A stretch of 64,000 nt of DNA. Source: an uncultured Prevotellaceae bacterium (lineage in GTDB: Bacteria > Bacteroidota > Bacteroidia > Bacteroidales > Bacteroidaceae). The position numbers were made by a program, and so were the translations under genes. The DNA lies in contig CACYME010000009.1 in NCBI GenBank assembly GCA_902775475.1, positions 1 to 64,000 of the forward strand. Reading direction: 5' to 3'. Shown here piece by piece: positions 16,243 to 25,778 of this stretch (position 1 is its first letter; each line of letters begins with the position of its first letter). Under the pieces are notes generated by a model, which saw only the letters and a list, made by a program, of their open reading frames with translations, searched no databases and had not been told where the DNA came from.

Positions 16243-17499
16243 ATGACAAGCATAGCTATCTATACGCTGACCTCGGAGCTTCACTCCGCCGAAGCAGTGG
16301 AGGCGGCCACACGGGAGTTCCTGGGCAGCCTCAGCAGACACATGAACGGCGGCGACGTCTGCCCGGGACACGCCGCCGAGGGCGCCATCGGCCCCTTCGA
16401 CTGCCGGGGCGACGACTTCAGCGACTATGGCTGCCATGCGCTCGACCTGATTTATGTGCGCACGGGTGGCACCGAGGGCATCTTCAAGCGGCTGCTGCCC
16501 CAGCTGTTGCAGCAGTCGCAACGGCCACTGCGCCTGCTGACATCGGGGCAGAGCAACTCGCTGGCGGCATCGATGGAGATGCTCGCCTTCCTGCGCCAGC
16601 AGGGCTGTCAGGGCGAGATTATCCATGGCACGGCGACGCACATTGCACGGCGCATAGCGCTGCTGGCACGGGCTGGCGAGGCACTCAGCAGGCTCCGTGG
16701 CTGCAGGCTGGGCATCGTGGGCAAGCCGTCGGACTGGCTCATCGCCAGCGATGTGGACAGGCCGATGGTCAGCCAGCGACTGGGCGTTGAGCTCGTAGAC
16801 ATCGCCATGCAGGAACTGCTCGACACCATAGCCAGCACCCCACTGAGGGCGACGCACGAGGAGGCGCCCAGCAAGGCCATCGGCGATGCCCTGCCGGGGG
16901 CGTGGCAGATTTACGATGCACTGAAGACCGTCGTGGAGCACCACGAGCTGCAGGGGTTCACCCTTCGCTGCTTCGACCTGCTGACGACGGTGAGGAACAC
17001 GGGGTGCCTGGCACTAGCGAGACTGAACGCCGAGGGCATCGTGGCCGGATGCGAGGGCGACGTGCCGGCGATGCTCTCGATGGCTGTGGCGCAGGCGGCC
17101 ATCGGCCTGAGCGGCTTCCAGGCCAATCCGGCACGCATCAACCCCGAGACGGGCGAGCTGTTGCTGGCCCACTGCACCATTCCGCTGAACATGGTGGAGC
17201 GCTATGACTACGACACGCACTTCGAGTCGGGCATCGGCGTGGGCATCAGAGGGTATATGAAGGAGGGGCCCGTCACGCTGTTCAAGCTGTCGGGGCTGCT
17301 GGAACGCTGTTTCATCGAGGAGGGCGAGCTGCTGCGCAGCCAGGGCGAGCCGGGTCTCTGTCGCACGCAACAGGTCGTGAAGCCGGCTAATGCTGCGGCG
17401 GCCAACTACTTCCTGAACGACCCCATCGGCAATCACCACATCGTGCTGCCGGGACATCACCGCGAGCTGCTGGAGGAAATCATGCCCATCAGGGAATGA
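16243..17499 (+). CDS. L-fucose/L-arabinose isomerase-like protein
   Basis: 418 residues, cytoplasmic. The C-terminal half has wording typical of the fucose/arabinose isomerase fold (LARLNAEGIVAGCEGDVPAM, LSGFQANPARIN, LLLAHCTIPLNM, HHIVLPGHH), with Glu/Asp and His positions that could bind metal; the N-terminal half is Rossmann-like (CRLGIVGKPSDWL). Sugar-ketol isomerisation is family knowledge; the substrate is not evident and some family members are not isomerases. I chose ATG 16243, 24 bp after the -7 box, over the longer frame. Forms an operon with the DUF4380 gene (41-bp gap). Confidence 0.7.
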   Translation: MTSIAIYTLTSELHSAEAVEAATREFLGSLSRHMNGGDVCPGHAAEGAIGPFDCRGDDFSDYGCHALDLIYVRTGGTEGIFKRLLPQLLQQSQRPLRLLTSGQSNSLAASMEMLAFLRQQGCQGEIIHGTATHIARRIALLARAGEALSRLRGCRLGIVGKPSDWLIASDVDRPMVSQRLGVELVDIAMQELLDTIASTPLRATHEEAPSKAIGDALPGAWQIYDALKTVVEHHELQGFTLRCFDLLTTVRNTGCLALARLNAEGIVAGCEGDVPAMLSMAVAQAAIGLSGFQANPARINPETGELLLAHCTIPLNMVERYDYDTHFESGIGVGIRGYMKEGPVTLFKLSGLLERCFIEEGELLRSQGEPGLCRTQQVVKPANAAAANYFLNDPIGNHHIVLPGHHRELLEEIMPIRE

Positions 17500-17540
17500 C
17501 AATACTAAACGCATATATCAACTAATAGTCAGTAAGAATC

Positions 17541-18413
17541 ATGAAAAAAGTAATCTGTTTGTTGCAGCTGTTGCTGCTGCCGCTGGCCTGCATCGAGGCC
17601 AGGGCTGAAAACGAAGAACCGCTGGTGGTCAGCGTCGGCGACGTGAGCATGAGCATCGACGCCCAGCGGGGAGGTAAAATCATGTCGCTGAAATACAAGG
17701 AGCAGGAGGTCATCTCGCAGCTGAGGTGGCCAGAGTCCTTCGGCAGCACGTTCTGGACGAGTCCGCAGAAGGAGTGGAACTGGCCACCGGTGCCCGAGTT
17801 CGACAAGCAGCCCTACACCGTGGAGCAGCACGACGGACGAATCATGCTGACCAGCCAGAAGTCGGAACGGCTGGGATTCCGCATCGGCAAGGAGTTTGCC
17901 GTCGACGAGAAGACGGGCAGCATCGTCATCACCTACTCCATCAAGAACGAGAGCGACGACGTGAGGCAGGTGGCTCCCTGGGAGATTACCCGCGTGCCCA
18001 ACGAGGGAATCATCTTCTTCGACGCCCCCGTGGAGGCCATCACGCCTCAGGGGCTCATGGACTTCAAGGCCGGGCATGGCGTCGCCTGGTATCAGACCGA
18101 CGAGGCTCCGGCGAACCGCAAGGTGAATGCCGACGGCAAGGGCTGGCTGGCCTACGCCAACAACGGCCTGCTGCTGGTGAAGACGTTCGACGACCTGCAG
18201 ACGGAGCAGCCTGCTCCCGACGAGGCCGAGGTGCAGGTCTACGTGAACCGCGGAAAGACCTACATCGAGCTGGAGAGCCAGGGTGCCTACACCACGCTGC
18301 AGCCCGGGGAAAAGCTCAGCTGGACCGTGGGCTGGCATCTGCTGCCCTTCAGCGGCGAGGCTCAGCCGTCGGAAGCGCTCGTAAAGAAAGTGAAGGAAGT
18401 GACGGGGAAGTAA
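17541..18413 (+). CDS. Secreted DUF4380-type protein
   Basis: 290 residues with a signal peptide (LLQLLLLPLACIEARA). The mature part has the galactose-mutarotase-like beta-sandwich wording of DUF4380 proteins (SMSIDAQRGGKIMSLKY at the start, FGSTFWTSPQKEWNWPP, VAPWEITRVP, and a C-terminal GEKLSWTVGWHLLP). Probably binds or handles a carbohydrate in the periplasm; no activity is established. Second gene after the isomerase-like protein, so sugar metabolism is a reasonable theme. Confidence 0.75.
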   Translation: MKKVICLLQLLLLPLACIEARAENEEPLVVSVGDVSMSIDAQRGGKIMSLKYKEQEVISQLRWPESFGSTFWTSPQKEWNWPPVPEFDKQPYTVEQHDGRIMLTSQKSERLGFRIGKEFAVDEKTGSIVITYSIKNESDDVRQVAPWEITRVPNEGIIFFDAPVEAITPQGLMDFKAGHGVAWYQTDEAPANRKVNADGKGWLAYANNGLLLVKTFDDLQTEQPAPDEAEVQVYVNRGKTYIELESQGAYTTLQPGEKLSWTVGWHLLPFSGEAQPSEALVKKVKEVTGK

Positions 18414-18432
18414 GAATGCCTGCAAAGCCCCT

Positions 18433-18450
18433 CTCCTGAGAGGGGAGTAG
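18433..18450. terminator. Hairpin after the DUF4380 gene
   Basis: CTCTCCTGAGAGGGG with the preceding CCC forms a CCCCTCT/AGAGGGG stem over a 4-nt loop, shortly after the stop at 18413. No T-run follows, so it may work together with the longer inverted repeat at 18487-18578. Confidence 0.45.
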
Positions 18451-18486
18451 CCATCCTTTGCTGGCAGAGGGGTCTCTTCTATGAGA

Positions 18487-18578
18487 AATGAGGAGTGAGA
18501 AATGAGAAATGAATAGACCCAAGCTACAGGACGGGGGAGTACCTGCGCGGTAAGTCTATTCATTTCTCACTCCTCATT
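18487..18578. terminator. Long inverted repeat between convergent genes
   Basis: Left arm 18487-18518 and right arm 18554-18578 pair over 25 bp (AATGAGGAGTGAGAAATGA ... ATAGAC), the left arm carrying an extra duplicated GAAATGA. It sits between the convergent DUF4380 gene and the TonB-type receptor gene and probably ends both transcripts. Just inside the right arm is GCGGTAAGTCTATT, shared with the hairpin at 16068-16165. Confidence 0.7.
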
Positions 18579-18601
18579 CTTCATCAATCCTATTCTGGAT
18601 G

Positions 18602-21600
18602 CTATCGCCTTCCTCCGCCGAAGCCACCGCCACCGCCGAAGCCGCCGCCTCCGCCAAAGCCGCCTCCACCACCGAAGCCGCCACGACCGCCACGGCCTCC
18701 ACGACCCTCGCCGTCGCCATCGCCGCCACGGCCACCGCCACGGTTGCCGCCACCACCAAAGAGGTTCAGACGGTAGCTGACATGCAGCATGGCATACGAG
18801 GTGATGGCGTTGACTTCGCTGTCGCGCCAGCCATTGGCATTCACGGTGCGGCTGAAGTTGGTCTGCTCGTGCAGGATGTCGTACCACTGCAGCATGACGG
18901 TGAGCTTCTTGCCACGCAGGAAGCTGTAGGAGAGCTGGGCGTTCCAAATGAATTCGTTGGTGTTCAGCGTAGCGTCGGCATAGCCTCGCTTGCTGTAGAC
19001 GTGGAAGTCGGTGGAGAGCACTGGCCAGTAAGAGGTGCTCTGCGAGGCTCGCCCGTTGAGCTGGTTCAGGTCAATGCGGGTGTTGCCACCATAGTTGAAG
19101 TTGTAGGTGGTGAGGTTTCGGCTGGCCTGCAGGCGGTTCTCGGTGCGTGCATAGGTGAGGCGTGCGTTCAGCGAGAAGTTGAACCAGCGGTTGCGGTAGC
19201 TGAGCGACACGTCAGGCGACAGGTTGTAGGTGTGGGTGACGTTGCGGTCGGGGATGGCCGTTCGGTTCAGGTTCACGTAGCCAATCTGGTGGTTGTAGCT
19301 GGCGTTGATGCCCCCGCTGACGTCCCATCGGTTGAGGGTGTCGAGGCCGATATTGAACGAGCCGCCACCGTTGACGCTCCAGTTGCCATTGATGTTCTCC
19401 GGCCGAGAGATGCGTCCGCCGGTCTGCTCGTTGTAGGTCACCACGTTACCGATGGAGTTGCTGGTGCGGCGCAGGCTGGCATTGAAGCTGTAGCTCCAAT
19501 GGGCCTGAGCCTTGGGCACCTGGAAGCCCAGGCTGTCTTCCACGAGCTTGGGTGTACGCTGTTTCTGGAAGTTGGTGCTCAGGTTGGTGGTGAACGACGG
19601 TTTCAGTCCCGGATTACCCATCGAGATGCTCAGGGGATTGGTGTCGTCGTAGATGTCGAGCAGCTGGGTGATGCTGGGCTGCGAGGTGTTGCCGCGGAAG
19701 GTCACCTGCAGGTTGGTCTGCTGGTTGAAGCGGTAGCGCATGTTCAGCGTGGGCGAGAAGTTGGTGACGGTGCGCACGGTGTCGATGGGCACGCCGAGAT
19801 ACTGCTGAATGTAGTGCGAATGCTGGGGCTGGGCGCTGACGCCGAGGTTCATGTTCAGCTTGTCGCGCACGAATCGCAGCTGCACGTCGATGTTGTGGCC
19901 GTCCTCGGTTCGCTCCGAAAAGCGGCTCAGGCGGTCGCTGAGGTACATCTCGTAGGGATTGTCGAGATAGCCGAAGAGGCGTGCCCACTCCTGATAGTCG
20001 TTGAGCACGTCGAAGAAGGCGGTTTCGCCCAGGTCGGGGAAGTCGTAGGTAGCGGGATCGCTCTTCTGGTGGCTGTGGTTGAAGCGGTAGTTCAGCTGAA
20101 GGAAGATGCCCTGTGCGCCGAAGGAGCGCATGCGGTTGCGGTTGCCGAAGGGGCCACGGGCCTGCTGCTGCGTGGTGTCCTCTGGCTCGGGCTTCGGCTT
20201 GAAGGTGTAGAGCGGCTCGGTGTAGGTGGCGCCGAGTGAGTAGCTGAAGTTGTCGTTGCCGGAGAGCGTGTAGCGGTTGGTCTGGTAGGTGGAGTCGTTG
20301 CCAAACTGGTCCTGCTGCTGGTAGAGGTGCACGGCCGAGAGGTTGGCGTTGCGGTTGTCGCCGTCGCTGTAATTAATGTTGCCGCTCACGGCGATGTTGC
20401 GCCCACGGCTGCCGAAGCGGCGATAGAGCTGCATCTGCGTGCTGAGGTTCTTGTTGGAGCCGTGGCCGAGCGACTTGCCCTGACGGCGGTTCACCACGAG
20501 GCCCTGTTCGTCCATATAGGCGATGCTCCTTTCGTCGAGCGCATCTTCCACGTAGTCGAAGGGGTTGGCATTGAACGAGGCGTTGCTGGAGAAGGAGCGG
20601 CTGTCGTTCGACGAGAAGCTCACGTTGGGGCGGAACGAGAGGGTGGTCAGCGTGTCGATGGTCCACTGCAGGTTCATGTTGCCCGTCCAGCTGTTATTGC
20701 GCGAGTAGCTCTGGCTCGTGCTGTTCGAGAAGGCACCGCCACGGGTGTTGACGAAGCTCTCCGAGCCGTTGCGGCTCCAGTTGTCGGCATCATTGCGTGT
20801 CCAGGTCACGCGGCCGCTGGTCCTGATTTGGTTGCCATTGGGCTTGCGCTGACTCTCGTAGCTGGCATCGAGTGCACCGGTCTTCGTCTCACGCTGTCCG
20901 TTGCCGTTGCCACGGCCTCGGCCACCGCGCCCGCTGAAGTTGCGGTCGTTCACGTTGTTGGCGTTGCCCATGAAGGTGTAGCGAATGGCGCCGAAGGGCT
21001 TCATGGCCGTCAGGCGGATGCCGTAGCGGTCGTCGGTACCGTAGCCCAGGTCGGGATTGGCCTGCAGGCCATTACGGGCACTGCGCTTGGTGGTGAACTC
21101 CAGCACGAAGTCGTCGTTGCCGTCGTCGACGCCGGTCATGCGGCTCAGGTCGCTCTTCTCGTCGTAGGCCTTCACCTTGTCAATCACATAGGAGGGCAGG
21201 TTCTTCATCACGGCGTCGTTGTTGCCGGTCATGAAGTCGCGCCCGTCGAGCTTGAACTTCTTCACGTCCTTGCCGTTGATGCTGATTTTGCCATTGTCGT
21301 CGATCTTGGCGCCGGGCAACATCTCCACGAGTGCCTCGATGACGCTTCCCTCGGGCACACGGAAGGCATCGGCATTGTAGACGACGGTATCGTCCTTGAT
21401 GACCATCTTGGGAATATTGGCCGTCACGACGGCCTCGCTCAGCTGCACGGCGTTGGGCTGCATGGCGATGTCGCCCAGGGCCAGGGCACGCGTGCCCGTC
21501 TTCGTGAAGTTCTTCGCCAGCGGCGTATAGCCCAGATAGCTGGCCTTCAGCAGGTAGCTGCCCTGCCCCACCCCGCTGAACGCAAAAGCGCCACGTGCGT

Positions 21601-21814
21601 CGGAGTAGGTTCCCGTGACGAACGTGGTGTCCTTCTTATTGATTTTATACAGTTGAAGTGTCGATTTCGGCAGTGCTTCCTTGGTTTCGGCGTCCACCAT
21701 GCGGCCCGTCAGCGAGGCTGCCGTCTGAGCTGCTGCCGAGAGCATGCCCAGAAAGAAGAGTATAAACACAAAGCAGCACCGAGCTGTCTGCCTATTTTCG
21801 TAGTTGGTCATCAT
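18602..21814 (-). CDS. TonB-dependent receptor-like outer membrane barrel with glycine-rich tail
   Basis: 1070 residues. Signal peptide (FILFFLGMLSAAAQ), a carboxypeptidase-like regulatory domain (SLTGRMVDAETKEALPKSTL), a plug-like region (IPKMVIKDDTVVYNADAFRV, KKFKLDGRDFM) and a large beta-barrel of the OMP_b-brl_3 type. After the expected terminal strand (HVSYRLNLF) there are about 50 extra residues made of GGRGG and four GGGGGF-type units, an unusual end because barrels normally finish on an aromatic residue. Likely transports or binds a ligand at the outer membrane; no SusD partner follows. Promoter at 22056-22087. Confidence 0.88.
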   Translation of the reverse strand: MMTNYENRQTARCCFVFILFFLGMLSAAAQTAASLTGRMVDAETKEALPKSTLQLYKINKKDTTFVTGTYSDARGAFAFSGVGQGSYLLKASYLGYTPLAKNFTKTGTRALALGDIAMQPNAVQLSEAVVTANIPKMVIKDDTVVYNADAFRVPEGSVIEALVEMLPGAKIDDNGKISINGKDVKKFKLDGRDFMTGNNDAVMKNLPSYVIDKVKAYDEKSDLSRMTGVDDGNDDFVLEFTTKRSARNGLQANPDLGYGTDDRYGIRLTAMKPFGAIRYTFMGNANNVNDRNFSGRGGRGRGNGNGQRETKTGALDASYESQRKPNGNQIRTSGRVTWTRNDADNWSRNGSESFVNTRGGAFSNSTSQSYSRNNSWTGNMNLQWTIDTLTTLSFRPNVSFSSNDSRSFSSNASFNANPFDYVEDALDERSIAYMDEQGLVVNRRQGKSLGHGSNKNLSTQMQLYRRFGSRGRNIAVSGNINYSDGDNRNANLSAVHLYQQQDQFGNDSTYQTNRYTLSGNDNFSYSLGATYTEPLYTFKPKPEPEDTTQQQARGPFGNRNRMRSFGAQGIFLQLNYRFNHSHQKSDPATYDFPDLGETAFFDVLNDYQEWARLFGYLDNPYEMYLSDRLSRFSERTEDGHNIDVQLRFVRDKLNMNLGVSAQPQHSHYIQQYLGVPIDTVRTVTNFSPTLNMRYRFNQQTNLQVTFRGNTSQPSITQLLDIYDDTNPLSISMGNPGLKPSFTTNLSTNFQKQRTPKLVEDSLGFQVPKAQAHWSYSFNASLRRTSNSIGNVVTYNEQTGGRISRPENINGNWSVNGGGSFNIGLDTLNRWDVSGGINASYNHQIGYVNLNRTAIPDRNVTHTYNLSPDVSLSYRNRWFNFSLNARLTYARTENRLQASRNLTTYNFNYGGNTRIDLNQLNGRASQSTSYWPVLSTDFHVYSKRGYADATLNTNEFIWNAQLSYSFLRGKKLTVMLQWYDILHEQTNFSRTVNANGWRDSEVNAITSYAMLHVSYRLNLFGGGGNRGGGRGGDGDGEGRGGRGGRGGFGGGGGFGGGGGFGGGGGFGGGRR

Positions 21815-22055
21815 ATTCCTTTAGATGAATAAACTCGAAAAGGGTTTAAGCCGGTGCAAACTTTTTTTCTGACACGAAACTCTTTGTGTCCTTTCTTAGT
21901 CTTGTTTAGCTTGTGTTGATTGAGGGTTGCAAACTGTTCGCGGTCTTTTTTGTCATAAACAATCAGACTATCACGAGCACATCTAATTATAATAGCCGTC
22001 TAGTTACGATTTGTTCCTTTTCAGCCTTTAATCAATAAATGGTGATTTACGGTTG

Positions 22056-22087
22056 CAAAATTACAAACAATCTCATGTTCCGCCAAA
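22056..22087 (-). promoter_or_regulatory. Promoter of the barrel gene
   Basis: Read on the minus strand: TTTG (22087-22084), 20-bp spacer, TAATTTTG (22063-22056). A full match to the Bacteroidetes consensus, about 240 bp before the barrel ATG at 21814. Confidence 0.7.
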
Positions 22088-22140
22088 TCTGAAAACGCAA
22101 AAAAACTATCCAAAACGAAACAAAATCATAAAAAATGTTG

Positions 22141-22148
22141 TATCTTTG
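22141..22148 (+). promoter_or_regulatory. -7 box for the AraC gene
   Basis: TATCTTTG followed by CAGCC, 25 bp before the ATG at 22173. No TTTG at -33. Confidence 0.6.
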
Positions 22149-22172
22149 CAGCCAGCTATCAATTATGGAGAT

Positions 22173-23048
22173 ATGTACAACCTAAAAGAAGCCTACGACA
22201 TCATCGGCCCTGGACATCAGCACGGCCTGTGGGAAGGGCGCTATGCCTGCGGCATGGGCGATGCGCCCAGCACGTCGCTGACCAACCAGCTGGCCGACAG
22301 CGTGGCCTGCTACAGCTTCACGCTGGTGCTGCAGGGCGAGGTGACGCTGCAGACCAACGGCCACGTGATTCCCTTCCGCAAGAACGACCTCTACATCTAC
22401 CTGCCGGGCCTGCAGACACGCATCGTGTCGGTGAGCGACGACTACCGCTCGAACGTGCTCATCGTCGACGAGAAGACCACCTTCGAGACGAAGGCCTTCC
22501 GCAACCTGACGCGTGCCTCGTTCTATCCTATCGTCCAGTACGGCAAGCCCAAGCTGATGCTGACGCCCAACGATGCCGAGCGACTCAACGCCGACATGCT
22601 CTCCATCCACGACCACATCCACCGCCCCACCCTGTTCTCGAACGAGACGCTCGACATGCTCTACTCTGTGTTCCTGCTCGACATGATTGACATTCAGGAG
22701 CACGCACAGACCCAGCTGCACGTGTCGCGCCGTACGGAGGATATTTTCCTCTCGTTCTACACGCTGCTCAGGAAACACTGCATCGAGCACCACGACATCG
22801 GCTTCTACGCCGACCGCCTGAACGTCACCACCACCTACCTCTCGCGCATCGTGAAGCAGCTCACCAACCACACCGTGATGGAATACATCAACCAGATGCT
22901 GGTCACCGAGGCCATCTGGCTGCTCACCTCGACCGACCTGACCGTGAACCAGATTGCCGACCGCCTGCACTTTGCCACCACGGCCTCGTTCGACAAGTTC
23001 TTCCTGCGCATGAGCGGCAAGATACCTAAGGACTACCGGAGGAGATAG
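22173..23048 (+). CDS. AraC-family transcription regulator
   Basis: 291 residues. The N-terminal cupin-like sensor domain (FTLVLQGEVTLQTNGHVIPF, KNDLYIYLPGLQTRI) is followed by a C-terminal double HTH: FYADRLNVTTTYLSRIVKQL and VNQIADRLHFATTASFDKFF, ending SGKIPKDYRRR. This is the complete layout that the remnant at 752-1297 has lost. It probably senses a small molecule and controls nearby genes; the divergent barrel gene is the obvious candidate. Start set at 22173 by the -7 box; the upstream in-frame codons are not conserved-looking. Confidence 0.9.
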   Translation: MYNLKEAYDIIGPGHQHGLWEGRYACGMGDAPSTSLTNQLADSVACYSFTLVLQGEVTLQTNGHVIPFRKNDLYIYLPGLQTRIVSVSDDYRSNVLIVDEKTTFETKAFRNLTRASFYPIVQYGKPKLMLTPNDAERLNADMLSIHDHIHRPTLFSNETLDMLYSVFLLDMIDIQEHAQTQLHVSRRTEDIFLSFYTLLRKHCIEHHDIGFYADRLNVTTTYLSRIVKQLTNHTVMEYINQMLVTEAIWLLTSTDLTVNQIADRLHFATTASFDKFFLRMSGKIPKDYRRR

Positions 23049-23067
23049 GCGGTGCCTTACGCCAAAA

Positions 23068-23110
23068 GAGGAATGGTAAATGACAGCAGAGCCATCATTT
23101 ACCATTCCTC
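23068..23110. terminator. Bidirectional hairpin between AraC gene and groEL
   Basis: GAGGAATGGTAAATGA (23068-23083) and TCATTTACCATTCCTC (23095-23110) are perfect 16-bp arms with an 11-nt loop. It lies between two convergent genes; a second small hairpin GGCGC-cat-GCGCC follows at about 23123. Confidence 0.75.
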
Positions 23111-23144
23111 ATTTATCATTCAGGCGCCATGCGCCGTTAGCTTC

Positions 23145-24833
<1,689 letters not shown>

Positions 24834-24841
24834 GACTTTTT

Positions 24842-25114
24842 CTATTTCTCGATGATGGCGAGCACGTCGCTCTGGCGCATCATGAGGTACTTCACGCCGT
24901 CGAGTTCGAGCTCGGTGCCACTGTACTTGCCGTAGAGCACTTCGTCGCCCTCTTTCAGAATCATCTCTTCGTCCTTCGTACCCTTGCCAGCAGCCTTGAT
25001 GGTGCCGCGGAGCGGTTTTTCCTTTGCAGTATCAGGAATGATGATGCCACCGATTTTCTCTTCAGCCGGTGCGGGCAATACCAGCACGCGGTCAGCTAAT
25101 GGTTTGATGTTCAT
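24842..25114 (-). CDS. groES: Co-chaperonin GroES
   Basis: 90 residues: [15 protein letters not shown] at the start, the mobile loop around [17 protein letters not shown], and [19 protein letters not shown] at the end. Lid of the GroEL cage. The longer reading frame upstream begins with an Asn/Lys-rich stretch that is not part of the family, so I use ATG 25114. First gene of the operon; the upstream gap 25115-25778 contains repeat copy A2 and the SusD terminator and no recognised -7 box for groES. Confidence 0.97.
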   Translation of the reverse strand: MNIKPLADRVLVLPAPAEEKIGGIIIPDTAKEKPLRGTIKAAGKGTKDEEMILKEGDEVLYGKYSGTELELDGVKYLMMRQSDVLAIIEK

Positions 25115-25305
25115 AGTTCGTTGTTTTTTTTTATTGATGTTATTATTTATATATATAATGTTCACGTGGGTGAGCAGCTTTGCGCCACTCGCTCAATAAT
25201 ATGCCAAAAGCGTGCCAAAGGGGCAGACGCTGTTGGCTGACTGACACATTGGCAGACTTTTTTTACTTATTCTTTTTAGTCACACTTCTGTAATTTTTAG
25301 AAAAT

Positions 25306-25713
25306 GTCAAAATATTTCACAGAAAATTTTGTTCACGGCGACGAAGCAATTTTGAGTGAAAAATGGGCGTTTCGGGCCCTCTACCAACCCTCGCCCAATG
25401 AAAAAACGGGGCGCAAAAGGCGAAAATTTGCACACTGACAGTACTTTTGTGCACGTTTTTTGCTCAAATTTTGCCCCTTTTCGCGTTTTTGTAAGCACAC
25501 CTAATTTTCAAAAGTCAACGCCAAATTTTTCTGCGGCGTTGACTTTTTTTTCTCAACGAACGCCTTTTTCTGCCAAAATTATCACAATTGTCTAATAATC
25601 AGCAATTTAGCAAAACATCTCAAAACTCGCGTTTTTTCGTCCAAAAGTTTTTTCGCGCAGAATTTTCAAAATATGGAGGCCAAAAATGGCCATTTTGTCA
25701 AGATTGTTCAAAA
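25306..25713 (+). repeat. Large intergenic repeat, copy A2
   Basis: About 408 bp, same landmarks and same orientation as A1. Central hairpin: arms 25510-25522 (AAAAGTCAACGCC) and 25535-25547 (GGCGTTGACTTTT) around the divergent loop AAATTTTTCTGC. Right end has the AAAATGGCCATTTT palindrome. It lies upstream of groES and downstream of susD, in antisense orientation to both, and occupies most of the 664-bp gap 25115-25778. Confidence 0.9.
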
Positions 25714-25717
25714 CAGG

Positions 25718-25751
25718 AAAACGCCCCACCGAGACATCGGTGAGGCGTTTT
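25718..25751 (-). terminator. Terminator of the GH2-susC-susD operon
   Basis: AAAACGCCCCACCGA (25718-25732) and TCGGTGAGGCGTTTT (25737-25751) pair over 15 positions with one mismatch and a 4-nt loop, 27 bp after the susD stop. The minus-strand 3' side ends in TTTT, so it works for susD; the other strand is equally T-tailed. Confidence 0.8.
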
Positions 25752-25778
25752 GTTACACACTGTTGGCAGTCGCTGACA

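Larger units (their letters stand above)
21815..22172. other. Divergent regulatory gap between the barrel gene and the AraC gene
   Basis: 358 bp without a gene. It holds the minus-strand promoter at 22056-22087, which gives the barrel mRNA a leader of about 235 nt, and the plus-strand -7 box of the AraC gene. The two start sites are close enough for the AraC protein to control both. No further repeat or hairpin stands out. Confidence 0.6.

Noticed and set aside
18599-21832. Two long plus-strand frames opposite the barrel gene
   Set aside because: Antisense shadows rich in Val/Ala/Gly; the Ala/Thr repeats arise from the glycine-tail codons.
25115-25305. CIRCE operator upstream of groES
   Set aside because: No TTAGCACTC-N9-GAGTGCTAA or close variant was found on either strand.
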